A stretch of DNA of 64,000 nucleotides from NCBI GenBank assembly GCA_021613535.1, contig CP075497.1, positions 3,100,001-3,164,000 on the forward strand, given 5' to 3'. The notes beneath the pieces are model-generated. The model was not told where the DNA came from. It did not search any database and was given only the letters and a program-made list of their open reading frames with translations. Positions 48,092 to 60,114 of this stretch are shown piece after piece (position 1 is the first letter of the stretch; each line of letters opens with the position of its first letter). Both the position numbers and the translations under genes were made by a program. The stretch is from Adineta vaga. Its lineage: Eukaryota > Rotifera.

Positions 48092-49651
48092 TTAATCAGT
48101 TTGCGTTTGTTTTGTGATACCAGTTTGTTCTATAATCGATGATGATTTCAAATTTAATGCTTCCATTTCCTGTTGTTGTTGTTTTTTTTCCAAGAAAGTT
48201 TTCTTATTAATTTCGTCTCGACAAAAATGTACAAAACAACTAACAGGTATCCAAATAATCAATGAAAACGTAATAATCATTCCAACAATATTTCCTTCAA
48301 ACCATTCAGCACGTCGATTATTATTGAAAGCATTTTCAATATAAGGACTTTTGCGATTTTTTCCATCGATTAATATCGTCGATTGTGAATCCAAAGATTT
48401 TTTACATGAAATTTGTTGTTTTGATGAATTATACATGTCAATGTAATTAAAACAAAGATGTGCACGACGTTGTAATGCCGATTGTAATGTAATTGGAATG
48501 AGATCAATACAATTTTGAACAACTGGTGCTATTTCTGCATTAAATTGAAAGAAACCTCTTCGAGTTGCATTTGTTGAACATAAAGTTAAATTTAAACCCA
48601 TTTGACGAAAGAAAAGATAACTTGTTTTCATTAGTCCATTGAAAAACATCGAAAGATTTCGTGTAATATTTTCATTGAAAATTGATAGACCTGTATTGAG
48701 ATTAATTTCATCGGATTGATTATTATTTACTGAAAATGGTGATGAACATATTCCTCCAACATCATACGTATTGATGGAAGATTGATAACCAAGAACATGA
48801 TTCTCTTTATCATAATCAGATAATAACATTTGATGAACAAGACAATAACTTTTTAATGAATAGTTTTGATTGACTGATAAAGAATGAAGAATATCAAATG
48901 ACATACTTCGATTATTTCGGAGATGATTAATTAATGTTAAACGTTTGATAAGAAATCCTCCGTATTGATTTCGTGTTAATGTTCGTAATAAAAAATTAAA
49001 ATGTTCAATAAATGTATATAAATAATAAAGATTTGATCGAAAGATTTTTTCATATAATAATTGATCAATAAACAAAGCTAATGAACAAAATGAAATATCT
49101 GAATTACATCGTAATGTTAATAATTCATAGATAAAATGTAAATCATGTAAAAGAATAGAATTTTGTTGATAAAGATTTTCTTCTTGTTGTAATTTATTCC
49201 ATAAACTATCATTGACTAATTGAGGATAATATTGAAGTAATTGTTGTTGAGAAAATTTTAGTATTAGAGAAGTATTTTTTGATAAAGAAAGGTAATAATA
49301 ATATGTACCATTGAGATAAATATAGATTTGTAAATATGGATAAATGATTAGACTAATACTTGAACGATTTTCATTGATTATATGACCGAGATAAGTAAAA
49401 CGATATTTCGATTGAGGTGGAAATTGTTTATCCAAAGAAAGATTTTGTGAAAAGAAATGTTCATTTGAATGAATAACAGCGTTGAATGTAATATTGCATA
49501 GAGTTATAGTTACAGTTTGATCGGTGATGATAGATGAATCGATGGCAGGTGAAGGAATGGTTTGATTACAGAGAATATTTTTTGAAGAAAATAAACTATA
49601 GATTTCAGGAAGAAATACGAGAAGAAGAATAGAAGATGCGATGAGATTCAT
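48092..49651 (-). CDS. Catalytically dead, shortened ADAM17-like membrane protein
   Basis: 519 residues in one exon, although nearly all neighbours are intron-rich. A signal peptide (MNLIASSILLLVFLPEIYSL) is followed by a glycosylated prodomain-like region; FTYLGHIINENRSSISL parallels the ADAM17 prodomain FFTGHVVGEPDSRVLAHI. The metalloprotease-like part keeps VLGYQSS...GGICSSPF and LNTGLSIF before the active site. At the active-site position the zinc motif HELGHNF is replaced by RQMGLNL (residues 349-355), so all catalytic His/Glu are gone, and the YVMYP Met-turn also differs. The disintegrin and membrane-proximal domains are missing. The transmembrane part NIVGMIITFSLIIWIPVSC is almost the ADAM17 NIVGSVLVFSLIFWIPFSI. 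The short tail is Gln/Lys-rich. It is probably a pseudoprotease that could bind ADAM17 substrates or partners. Intronlessness suggests a retrocopy. Confidence 0.72.
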   Translation of the reverse strand: MNLIASSILLLVFLPEIYSLFSSKNILCNQTIPSPAIDSSIITDQTVTITLCNITFNAVIHSNEHFFSQNLSLDKQFPPQSKYRFTYLGHIINENRSSISLIIYPYLQIYIYLNGTYYYYLSLSKNTSLILKFSQQQLLQYYPQLVNDSLWNKLQQEENLYQQNSILLHDLHFIYELLTLRCNSDISFCSLALFIDQLLYEKIFRSNLYYLYTFIEHFNFLLRTLTRNQYGGFLIKRLTLINHLRNNRSMSFDILHSLSVNQNYSLKSYCLVHQMLLSDYDKENHVLGYQSSINTYDVGGICSSPFSVNNNQSDEINLNTGLSIFNENITRNLSMFFNGLMKTSYLFFRQMGLNLTLCSTNATRRGFFQFNAEIAPVVQNCIDLIPITLQSALQRRAHLCFNYIDMYNSSKQQISCKKSLDSQSTILIDGKNRKSPYIENAFNNNRRAEWFEGNIVGMIITFSLIIWIPVSCFVHFCRDEINKKTFLEKKQQQQEMEALNLKSSSIIEQTGITKQTQTD

Positions 49652-49794
49652 GATTAATCGTTTATATTTTTACATCTGAAAAGAAAATTTATTGAATTAA
49701 TACATTTATTTTACAAAAATAGGAAGAAAAAAAAGAAGATATTTCGTCAAAATAAACATCGTTTTAGAAGAACAAATAATGCACACAAGATTGC

Positions 49795-50789
49795 TTAAGT
49801 TTTCTTTTTCTTTCGTTCATCATTATCGATTTGTAAACCTAAAATAATCCGATTGAACAGAAAATTTTCATTACAAAACTCATTTTACCTGTTAAGAAAA
49901 GTGTATACATTTCTCCAATGAGATACAAACCAATACTGAACAATGTTGAACCGAGAAAAAATAATCCACGATACATAAATGAAAGTTCATTTAAAATTGG
50001 ATAAACCCAAAGACTCATTTTAAATTCTAACCAATGAATATGATGTAAATAATGAATCCTTAATGAAAACAAACGATACTTATTTAGAAACTAAACTTAA
50101 CTCAGATATATTACCAGGCAGTATATCCACCAGTTGCAACTAAAAGACAGATCATTCCACTTAATCGCGATGGATAATGATGATAATGAAATAGATTTTC
50201 AAGCCATATAGCTATTCCTGGTAAGGTATGCTAAAAATTAAAGATTTTATGTTGAAGATAATAATTATACTGATCATTTCAAATCATACCATAACATGAT
50301 TGAGTATTGGTGATACTAAATTATCTAATGCTTCGGGATAGATTAGTTTTCGATCGAAATGATATAAACCCCAAAATGAAATACAAACAAACTAAATACG
50401 GTATTCAATGTTCATTAGTATGTATGATATTATTATGCTTCAACTTACCGTTCCGATGGGAAATACAGCACCAGCAAAGAAAAATCTCGTAATCTTTGTA
50501 ATTTTGATCGATTTTTTGATACAATTGTATTTGAACCAAAAAAGAAATTAATGATACATAAAATATAATAAAACATTTGTAAATACTAAAGATTCAAACA
50601 TATTTCTCAATATAATCAACATCAAATTTCTCTTACCATATTTAATATCGTTAAAAATTTATATTTCCCACCAGCTGCAGTGACTAATTCTCCCATGATA
50701 ATTTGGTCAATTTCAAAACTACAACCCCAAAACATTGCACCAGCTGAACATATCGATAATACAAGTCCAACGTAATCTCTAATCGGCAT
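49795..50789 (-). CDS. AIG1: AIG1/ADTRP-family membrane hydrolase
   Basis: Multi-pass ER membrane protein. Vertebrate AIG1 and ADTRP hydrolyse fatty-acid esters of hydroxy fatty acids using a membrane Thr/His pair. Four short exons start MPIRDYVGLVLSICS. Family blocks: GGKYKFLTILNMMFYY (contains the expected catalytic Thr), FWGLYHFDRKLIYPEALDNL, LNHVMHTLPGIAIWLENLF (catalytic His in NHxxHT), YPSRLSGMICLLVATGGYTAW, IHYLHHIHWLEFKMSLWVYP and FFLGSTLFSIGLYLIGEM. Six hydrophobic segments are visible. The C-terminus DNDERKKKKT has Lys at -3 and -4, a dilysine ER-retrieval signal. A TTTTTTAG acceptor lies 9 nt before the ATG. Confidence 0.86.
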
Positions 50790-50947
50790 TTTCGTTATCT
50801 AAAAAACATGATTATTTATATACTTATTCATCAGAAAAAGAAACAAGCAAGAATTATAACTGTTTGAATATCTTTTAAAAAGAAACAAAAAAAAAAGCCT
50901 TGAAAATATTTACATAAACAGACAGAATATTAGCGCATATCAATTTT

Positions 50948-51798
50948 TTAATCAGCTTCGAGAAGAACACGTTGTTTGACTCGTGTTGGCGAAGTGACAT
51001 GTACACGTTCATGTTCACCCTCACGACGATGAGGAACATCAGGTAAATGACCGATTTGAGTTGCTTCTTCATTACGAATTAATTCATCTAATTCCGCTTC
51101 AACATCTTGTTCATCAACTCGACTTAAACCACCTGATAAAAGATTCGATACTTCCTACAAAAGTGAGAACAAAAACCAATAATTTCATAAGAAAAAGAAA
51201 TTCTTTCATACATTTTGATATTCAATTGCTTCACGAGAATCTTCCATTAATTTTTCAATATCTTCAAGTTTTAATATAGCATTCATTTTCTTCAATTCAT
51301 CGTTTCCTTGTTTTAAACTATTAACAACATTAACTTGAACTTGAGCAAATTCTAAATCATGTGTCTAAAGAAAACATTTTTTAATCCAAATAAATTTTCT
51401 TCAAAGTAAAGTTTGTTCTTACCATTCGTTCAACATTTTCTAAAATATTTTCGCTTTTATCCATTTGACTTTCAAGCATTTTCTTCTTTCGAAGTAAAAG
51501 TAATGCACGACTAAAAGAATTCGATGAAATATGATTTCAAAACTTACAACTAATCTTACTCTTTATGTCCATTTTTTAATAATTGCTTCGCAACTTCTCG
51601 TTCACGATCTAATTGACTTTCAATTCTTCGTCGATTTTGAGTTAATCGATCACGTTGTTGTTTCAATTGCTAAATAGAATAAAAACTTTCGAATCGAAGA
51701 ACAAAATGTCGAGAAAAGATTACAAGTATAGCACGATCTTGTTCGGTAATTGCTGGTTGTTTCGAAGGTTTAGGTTTCTTACCAAATATATTTCCCAT
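50948..51798 (-). CDS. CHMP6: ESCRT-III subunit CHMP6
   Basis: Charged multivesicular body protein 6 (yeast Vps20), which nucleates ESCRT-III filaments after ESCRT-II binding at endosomes. Five exons. The start MGNIFGKKPKPSKQPAITEQ gives an N-myristoylated glycine, as in the family. AILQLKQQRDRLTQNRRRIE matches the human AILQLKQQRDKLRQYQKRIA helix 1. RALLLLRKKKMLESQMDKSE and LKKMNAILKLEDIEKLMEDS follow, then the autoinhibitory C-terminal acidic part and LPDVPHRREGE, corresponding to the MIM2-type LPEVPSE motif that binds VPS4. The ATG directly follows TTCTAG. The last exon boundary sits between EAIEYQN and EVSNLLSG. Confidence 0.92.
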
Positions 51799-51938
51799 CT
51801 AGAATGATTAAATAAGATAACGGATATATTCTTATATTTATCTCTCTCTCTCTTTTCCTCCACTGTTTATAACAATAAAATCAATGTTTTTTTTTTCTTT
51901 TTTACTTCACAGAACAACAAAAAAACGAAGGTTGAACT

Positions 51939-54672
51939 CTATTGCTTCTTTGTACCCCAAGAGAAAAGTCCTTTGACAAAACCACCAATAACAGTTTGTT
52001 GTTGTTGTCCTCTATCATTCGTTGTTGACATTGCTTGACGTTTACTTTGAACTTTATCATCCAAAGATGGAAATGTTAAATGATTGAGTGCTAAATCAAA
52101 CAGAACCGGTTTGCATGGAATTGGTTGAAATGGTGGTGGTAAAGAAACAACATTAAGACGATTTTTATTCGTTAATGATGAATCTTCAAAATATGTTTCT
52201 AAACGATCAATTAATGGCTAGAAAAGACAAACGATATATTGAAATCGTTGGTAAAGTAAAACTTTTACTTTTTTCTCTAATTCTTTCTGTTCATCGAGTG
52301 AAAGAACTTCATCAAATGATTGTTGAATAGTACCAACTTTAGGTGATGCAGTACCCGTTGGTGTTGATGTTGCTGATGTTTGAATTTGATATTTAACTTC
52401 ATCAAGTTTCGATTGAATAAAAGTAAATTCATTTAATAAAGTCTATTGAGAAGAAAACAGAACCAAAATTGTTTTATCAATCAAATTTTCAACGAGAAAA
52501 TATCTTTACTTGATAATTAATTTCACTTGATTTTGGTTGTTGTCCATCAGTAGCTAATTTCTTCGCTTGTTCCATATAGATTTCAGTTTTGTTGACCAAA
52601 GCAGCGGAATCTTTGAAACGTTTTTGTTGAACAAATGATATTGCGATATAAAATGATCTATATCAAGAAAAATACGAAAGTTTTATCTAGTATGTGTTGC
52701 TTTGGTAAAAGAATAGATCAAACCTGCAAGCCTTGTAGATAATTGTTTGAAAATTCACATCCGATTGAATTGTTTTATCATTTTGTAACGCAGGTATTGC
52801 GATGATATCATTTAAAAACTATGAATATATTCATGAATGAATGCATAATGTACAGAAGAAAAAGTTTCTCTTACTTGTAATAACAGATCATACATTCGGA
52901 TCAAATCAGCCGATTTTGTAACCTTTTTGCTTCCCGTAGCATCTGTTTTATCATTTCCGGATGTTGTCGATTTGAATACTTGTTGTTTACCATTTTCAAT
53001 CATTGCTAAATTACGTTCGATCATTTTCGAAAGACGAATCCATGCAATGTAACTATAAAGCCAAACACCATCGGATAATTTTTCAGCAGTTTCACGTTTT
53101 GTATTATCAACTGGTGCAGCCGATACTGGAATGGGTTTGAATGTCTACAAAAAATACGAAGAATATTCTAGAAAATAGTTTATACTATGTTTAAAATACG
53201 TACAGGATCATTTTTAAGTTCATCTTTAACAATTTGCAATGTTTCCACTGCTTCTTTAAGAAAACTTTCGTATAAACTCATTTTGGTGTCAAATGAAACA
53301 CCTGATTTCTTTTTTTAAAAAAAGAGTAAGAAATGAATGTCATATAGAATTGATTCGTATGTATTTAAATTAATTTTACTTTGATTTCAGTTTCAAATTC
53401 TTGTAAATTTAATAAAAATAAACGAGCTTTTTCACTTGTTACTTGAATTTTACGTTGTCGCCATGTTATTTCAGAAATGGATGATGTTTGCTGTTCATGT
53501 GTTTCACTAAGAAATGCCTACAACAAAGATGTAAGTTAATAATCTAATGAATGAGTAAGACTTACATCAAGAACTCGTGTCATTTCAGGATCATCCAATG
53601 CTGCTTTTGTTCTTAAATTTCTTAATTCTTTCGCAGCATTTTTATCACCATTCTTATATTGACAAAACCGAACATTTGTTGTTATTTCATCAATACGTTG
53701 ATCAAGCATTAATTTATCATCTTCACTGCGAACACCCGTTATTAATTTATCATAAATGGCTCTAAATATCATTGCATGAATGAAAAATTTCATAATCATA
53801 ATCGATTTACTTACTGAGCACGAATATAAAATTCTAGTGCATTACTCCATTGTTGCATTTCGAATTTTAAATGTCCATTCATCACAGCTGTATAAGCCTG
53901 AATCGATAGGATTGAATAGATGAAAATATTTTCAAATAATCATTTTTTACTTGAACTTCAAGTTTTGTACGAGCATCACATGTTTTCTGTTGATTGCATA
54001 AAGTTTCCAATTGAGCAGCATGTTTTACTGCTTTACGAAGACGATTTAGAAGATGAAATTTTTTTCGTGGTTCCGTATTTGCTTCACCTAGAATTAATCA
54101 AACATGATGAATATTCATTGCAATTGATCGATCGATCGATATACTTTTAAGTTGCATAGCATAAGCCCAAGCACGTTCACTGCAAATCAATGGTAATAAA
54201 AGATATCTGAAAAAAGTAAAGAATAGAATGATGAAATGAAAAACAATAACTTTTAGAAATATACCGTGAGTCTTTTGCAACGAGTTCATCTGTAATAACA
54301 GGTTTTTGAAACTTTTTATGATTACCATAGGTAGCTTCAAGTGATTTTCGTATACGACGAAGTCGACGAGAGCAAAATGATCTGAAAGGCAGAGAAATCG
54401 TTTTTTTTCTAGATAGAAGAATGAAATAAGTCGTTCAACTAACCGATATCGTTGGTAGTCACCATGACGAAGACCATGCTGTTGTTGACAAAGTCGAATG
54501 ATACGAAGAACTACAAATAAAAATGTGACAATCAAATTATAATTAACAAAGATCTGATAAACAAATACATACTATCAAGTTTTAATGGAGGTGTAACCTT
54601 CGTTGATTGACTAGTCGAAGTCGTTGCTGCTAAGGTGTCACTTGTAGGTTCAGATGATGTTGGTTGAGACAT
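51939..54672 (-). CDS. SRP68: Signal recognition particle subunit SRP68
   Basis: Largest core protein of the signal recognition particle; it binds 7SL RNA and, with SRP72, is needed for ER targeting of secretory proteins. About thirteen exons. Diagnostic blocks: CQQQHGLRHGDYQRYR, CSRRLRRIRKSLEATYGNHK, SRYLLLPLICSERAWAYAMQ, EANTEPRKKFHLLNRLRKAV, DERIDEITTNVRFCQYKNGD-like segment (actually starting QRIDEI), and the C-terminal FQPIPCKPVLFDLALNHLTF. The C-terminal end GGFVKGLFSWGTKKQ matches human GYIKGIFGFRS. The N-terminus is Ser/Thr-rich (MSQPTSSEPTSDTLAATTST), without the Gly-rich tail of mammals. TTTTTAG lies 10 nt before the ATG. Confidence 0.93.
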
Positions 54673-55048
54673 AGTGTTAAAACTAAAAATTCAATACTGA
54701 TCTGCAATAAGAAATTCACGTCCTCAAAAGAACTAACTAATATATAGCGAGACGAGAATAACGACAACACGACACCCTACATACAAAGCGAGAAACATTT
54801 TATTGGTACTTATAAGACACGTCTATCCGTTAGATGTCGTTAAATGTCGAAGTGCTTCTTGTTCAAAACAATAATAATTTGCCTTCAAAATCTTCAACTT
54901 GAAAAAATTGGATTTTCCCTTGATACATATACATTTCGAAAAGGTATAGGCATAATCAACATCGCCTATGAGTTAGTTTATATATTTTTTTTATTAAAGA
55001 TATGTATGTATAATGAATAATAGATGCAAAAGAAAGAGAAAAAAAACA
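54673..55048. other. Spacer between TSC1 and SRP68
   Basis: A 376-nt gap inside the minus-strand run, holding the TSC1 3' UTR and the upstream region of SRP68. No coding frame is supported. Confidence 0.45.
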
Positions 55049-58000
55049 TCAAATTGCCACATTTTGCATCTGCTCTAATATCGACTGATTCAAGTTAAGA
55101 TTCTTTTCCGCTTGCGCAATGTAATCTTGTTGCACTTCCAAATATAAATCAATATAACGTGTATTATGCTCCACTAAATAATTCTAAATAAAAACAAAGC
55201 AATGATAGGAAAACGAATGAAGTTCAATGTGTTCTTACCTGCATATTCGATTTTGACTCCATGTATTCAAGAAGAATTGCATATGCTTGATTCTCAACAT
55301 CTTCAATAGATTGATCCACGTTCATTTCTTGATCTATTCATAGAAAGAGTTGAAATATGTTTTTTTTTGTAAACAAGTCTGTTACTTTGATGTTTCAATG
55401 TTTCGATAATATCTACTAATAATTGATCATAATTTTCTATTTGTATTTCATCTTGCTGATGTAAATCATCAATTTCTTCTCGATGTTCCTCATTGAAAGA
55501 AATTGAATCAATTTCACTTGTTTCATCATGTCCATTTATTGTTGTTGATGATGTCGATTTAAATGGTGGTTGTTGGTGTTGTTGTTCATCATCATCTTTA
55601 GTGAATTGTGATGATAAGGAATGATTATGTGTTGATACTGACATATCATCAGTAAATCGTAAATATTGACATTCAAGTTGTTGATTAAGTTCATCGAGAT
55701 ATGTTATATTTTTTGTTAAAAGTTTCAATTGTTCTAAACGTTCACCATGAACTTTCGTTTCTTTTTCATTATCATCGAGTTCATTTTGAAGATTACTAAG
55801 TTTTAATGTTTCATTATTAACAATCTACAGAAAAGAAATCATCGTTGAAGAAAATTACAAATTAAAATCTACTTTTCGAAGTTGTTCACAATTTTCTTCC
55901 AATACACATATTTCATTATTTTTCTCATCATTTGCCGACATTTGTTTTCGTCGGAATGTAACTCTTAAAAGACAGCATGAATCTTTAACAAATGACAACA
56001 TGTCTTCCTTTTAACTTACTTTCCCAATTCTACAACTTTCCCACCTAATAATGTATTCTCATCGGAAATACATTTTGATTCATGATTACACATATTTAAT
56101 TCGTCAGGAAGATAAATAGCTACTTCATCTCGAAGTGTACTCGTAAATGCGTACTATAAATAAAGAAAACATACGAACGATGGAATGTTTGTTGTTTTTT
56201 CGTGAACTTACTGCAGTATGAAGATCATTAAGATGTCTTTTATAGGATTTTTCTTTCGCCCATAGATACTCCCATATTTTTCGATATTGATCAGTTAAAA
56301 ATATTTCATAGCTTGAATGACATTCATATAAACGATCAAATTGTTTTAATTCCTTGGAAGAACAATCTAAACGATAAGATTATTGAATACATGCTTTGTT
56401 ATTTTGAATAAGAATATTGAAAATTTTTAAGTGCCTCTTATCATGAGCTGTCAGTAGAATTATTCTTCGTATTGTCGAGATAAAAAATCTAAAACGGAAG
56501 AATTTTACTTACTATTAGTAACAATATCATTGAAATCAAAATGTGGTATTGAAATCAAATCATGATCATTCCATGATAATTCATCAACAATTGAATTTTT
56601 TGTTTCCGAATTGATATACAATTCAGTTGGAATAGGCATTGCCCATGAATCCATAGATGATCTTTGATTTATAAGAACGTTATCATCATTATCATCTTCA
56701 TCATATTCAGTTTGATGTGTTAAATGATGTTTTTGATAAAATGGTCCGGTTGCTGAATTTCGTGTTCGTTGTTTTATTGAAAGTGATCGTGTACGAGGTA
56801 AAATATCATCTGTAGATGTTGTTGTTATTGGTGCAGCAAGAACAGGTGAATGTACATGATGTCCACTGGCACAAGAAGCCGATGCACATCGTTGTCGTTT
56901 TTCATTTGTTGATGTTGGAGAACTATCATCATATTGTTGATGATGCTGCTGTTGTTGATTATCGAGACTGTGTTCTGATGGAGAAACATAAAATGTTGCA
57001 TAACGTTGTGGAGTTGATACAATAAGAAGATTCGAATCAAAGCGACCAAGGATTTTTCTCCAATCCGAGGGTATATCTGTAAAAAAAAGAAAACATTTTA
57101 TATGATGATTGTCAAAGGAAAAACATCATCGAAACAAACTTTGATCATAAATTGTTGAAATTGTATTGATAACTGTTTCAACATAGATATGATGTTCTTG
57201 ATGTGAACGCCGAATCGTTGGTGTAGATGTTGCAGATGATGTCAGATCAGTATTACTTTGTAATTCTGGCATTGTTTTCACTGCTCGTATATCTGATCCA
57301 AGTGAAGGGGAAGGTGATGTTAATATTCCCGAAGACACATTAGGAATCGATAATGTATTGGTAGTATTAGCAGTTGTAGTAGCTGCTATACCAACATCAG
57401 GTGTAGAAATTGTTGTTGCTGGAGTCGATGCAGATGTTGGACGAACGAAAGATTTGATTTTATCCTTAAACTTTTGAAATGGAGAACTACTGGATCGTTT
57501 TGAAATAATTTCCGCTAGAATTTCAAACTCATAAAATAATTCTATTCAATCATCTAAAAAATATATCCTACGTGGTGTTACATTATCAATCATACTTCTC
57601 AATCCATCATATAATTGATCAGTTGATCTAGCTGGTGATTGTCCTAGAGAGAAGACTTAAATATATTTCATAGGATTATTTTACTCGAATTCTTACGTTT
57701 AAAATGTTGAAATGGTAAAATTCTTTTCATTTCTTGATGCATCCAATTGACATTCATTGGTAGTTCTCTTCCAAATAATGGATCTAATGAAAGTTTTCTC
57801 GCCTCATAAATAATATTATAAATATCGTTTCTTAATCGTTTATCTTTATCTGATTCACGTTTTCTATCACTTTCAATTAATCGTGAATTTAATCGAACAC
57901 GTTGAAACATTGGAATAAAAATATTTTCAAATACATCGGGATTTTCATTACGTAAAAATTCACGTTGAATTTGATAAATAAAATTACATGGATATGCTGT

Positions 58001-58838
58001 ATAAAGTGTATAGAATAATGCATGAGCCGATTGATTAACAATCCATAATTGAACTTTCTCAAGTGAATCTAAAAACAAGTCAAAATCGAGTTATAAACAA
58101 ATTTCTAGAAGTTTGATTTTTTTACGAGAATATATTTGAAGTGATAATTGTCGAAGTGAAGCAAGATTCTTATATAAATATTTGCATGTAGCTTTAAATA
58201 TATTCACAATTGCATCTGTTTGTTGAATAATTTCACCTGGTAAAGTTGCAGCTAATGCAGCAAAGAAATAACAACCTTGTGCTAAAATATTTGGATCATC
58301 TTTACACTAAAAAATTTCAAAAAAGAAATCGAATATTAACTTGGCAATTTTATCAATCCTACTTTTGTGATTGCATTAAGACAATTTGTAAGTAAAACGC
58401 TATCTTTAATCAATAATGCTAATCCAGGTACTTGACTATGAATAATTAAACATAAGATACGAAATACTTTCATTGTATGAGCTATTCTTTCTTGTTCTTC
58501 ATGGGAATGCAAATCGGTATTACCAAGACTAATTGATTGACGATTACACTGTTTCAAACCTTGATTATTCAAATGTTCGATAAGAATCTATGTGCAAAGG
58601 AAAATTTTGATTAAAATTAAAATTATAATTTTTAAAGATATACTTTAGTTTGTTCCTTTCCATGCTCATTGAATTGTTTGATTAAAAGAAGAGCATTTGG
58701 TGATTCAGTTTGGAAATAATAATCAATCAATTGATTCAATAATGGTTGATTTGGTTGTTGACAATCTGCTATGAGAGTTGCAAGCAGATTTTGCCGATTC
58801 GAGGCTGAATTTCGCCTATTATCTAGGATAGTAAACAT
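55049..58838 (-). CDS. TSC1: Hamartin, tuberous sclerosis 1
   Basis: Scaffold subunit of the TSC1-TSC2-TBC1D7 complex, the GAP for RHEB that restrains mTORC1. About 1,000 residues over many exons (human 1,164). The N-terminal HEAT-type core has LLNQLIDYYFQTESPNALLL (human NTLVDYYLETSSQPALHI) and the diagnostic HALFYTLYTAYPCNFIYQIQ (human [20 protein letters not shown]). ENPDVFENIFIPMFQRVRLN and ARKLSLDP follow. A long disordered Ser/Thr-rich middle comes next, and the C-terminal third is a charged coiled coil (from about KELKQFDRLYE to ILEQMQNVAI), as needed for TSC2/TBC1D7 contact. The ATG directly follows TTTATTTTAG. It is the first gene of the minus-strand run and diverges from the hydrolase at 58974 with only 135 nt between start codons. 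Confidence 0.9.
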
Positions 58839-58973
58839 CTAAAATAAAAAAACGAAATTCAATTGCATTACAGATGTGCACATTCTCATCTTCCAAATGT
58901 TTTTTTTATTCTTATAAAAAGCAAAGCACATCATGAATAGTTTTAGGAAAGGGTCACTCGCTTATATAACACG

Positions 58974-60078
58974 ATGTTTGTTACATTTATCATTCTACTC
59001 GTTGTACTGCCTCTCAGTTGGGCAGGTCCAACGAATCATTGGTCTGTTGGAAATATTATTATCACAAAACCAGACATACGTTTTCGATTAGATATTTATT
59101 CTCCAACAACACCTGGTTTATATCCTGTTCTTATCTATTTACCAGGTTTAGCTGGTCTAGTACCATCAACATTCTATACTACAATGGTAACAGCTATAGC
59201 TGAACAAAATGTTATTCTTGTTGGTATTTCAAAAATTGAAAATATTAAACCAGAAAAAATATCAGTTCATATGGGTGAATTTCTTGAATGGGCTATGAAA
59301 CCAAATGATGGTATTGCTCATCTATTTGCTGAACATAAACAAGTTAAACAAGTTCTACCAAATCTCGAACGTCTTGGCTTTCTCACACATTCATCAGCAG
59401 CTCATTCACTAGGTCAATATATGAATACAACATGCGGTCCAATAAAATTAATTATTATGATGAATCCTGTCGATGGAATTGATCCGTTTGGTATTGTACA
59501 AGATTTCATTACACGTATGAAAAGAAAATCAATCCTATTCAATTGTCTCTCCTTTTCTATTCAGATCCTCCAACGCCTCTTCCATTTCGAACACCAGCAT
59601 TGATTATCTCGGCTGGTTTAGGTAAAACTTAATCTATATATTCTCTCTCAACTTCAACTTCTCTCTCTCTCTCCCTCTCCTAATCTTAGATAATGTCTCA
59701 GTTGGTCAGAAAACTCCAGCCTGTGCACCTAATAATATAAGTAATGATCGATGGTATCGTTCCTTATATGGACCAACATTTCTAATTAATATTACTGATT
59801 ACGGTCATGCAGATAATCTCGATGAACCTTTTCATGAAGCTAGTAAACTCATGTGTACAGCTTGTAAAGGTTCTCTTTGTCAGTTTCGTCAGTATAAAAT
59901 CGACGAAGCAACATTAATAACATCTTTCATTCGTGCCATATTCGAACGTGATCTTCGGCAATTATATATCATTAAAAATCCTCAATTCACTATTCAAAGT
60001 CATGTTTCAAATAAATATGATTTCCATGGTTATGACTATCAATATGGAGGACCTGGAGGTTTTTGTACGCATGATTAA
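58974..60078 (+). CDS. Chlorophyllase-like alpha/beta-hydrolase
   Basis: Secreted protein of about 330 residues in three exons; introns lie at about 59510-59564 and 59622-59690. It starts with a signal peptide (MFVTFIILLVVLPLSWA). RFRLDIYSPTTPGLYPVLIY followed by LPGLAGLVPSTFYTTMVTAI is the N-terminal strand and oxyanion region of chlorophyllase-type hydrolases. The nucleophile position reads THSSAAHSLG instead of the usual GHSRGG. The acidic position reads MNPVDGIDPFG instead of DPVAG. The histidine is preserved in DYGHADNLD. Two of the flanking catalytic features are therefore altered, and the enzyme may be modified or inactive. The tail is Cys- and Tyr/Gly-rich (YDYQYGGPGGFCTHD). The substrate is unknown; the family hydrolyses lipid-like esters. 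An AGTTTTAG acceptor-like site lies 30 nt upstream of the ATG. Confidence 0.65.
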
Positions 60079-60114
60079 CATAACAATAAAAGAAAGTTCA
60101 AACTTTTGCTTAGC

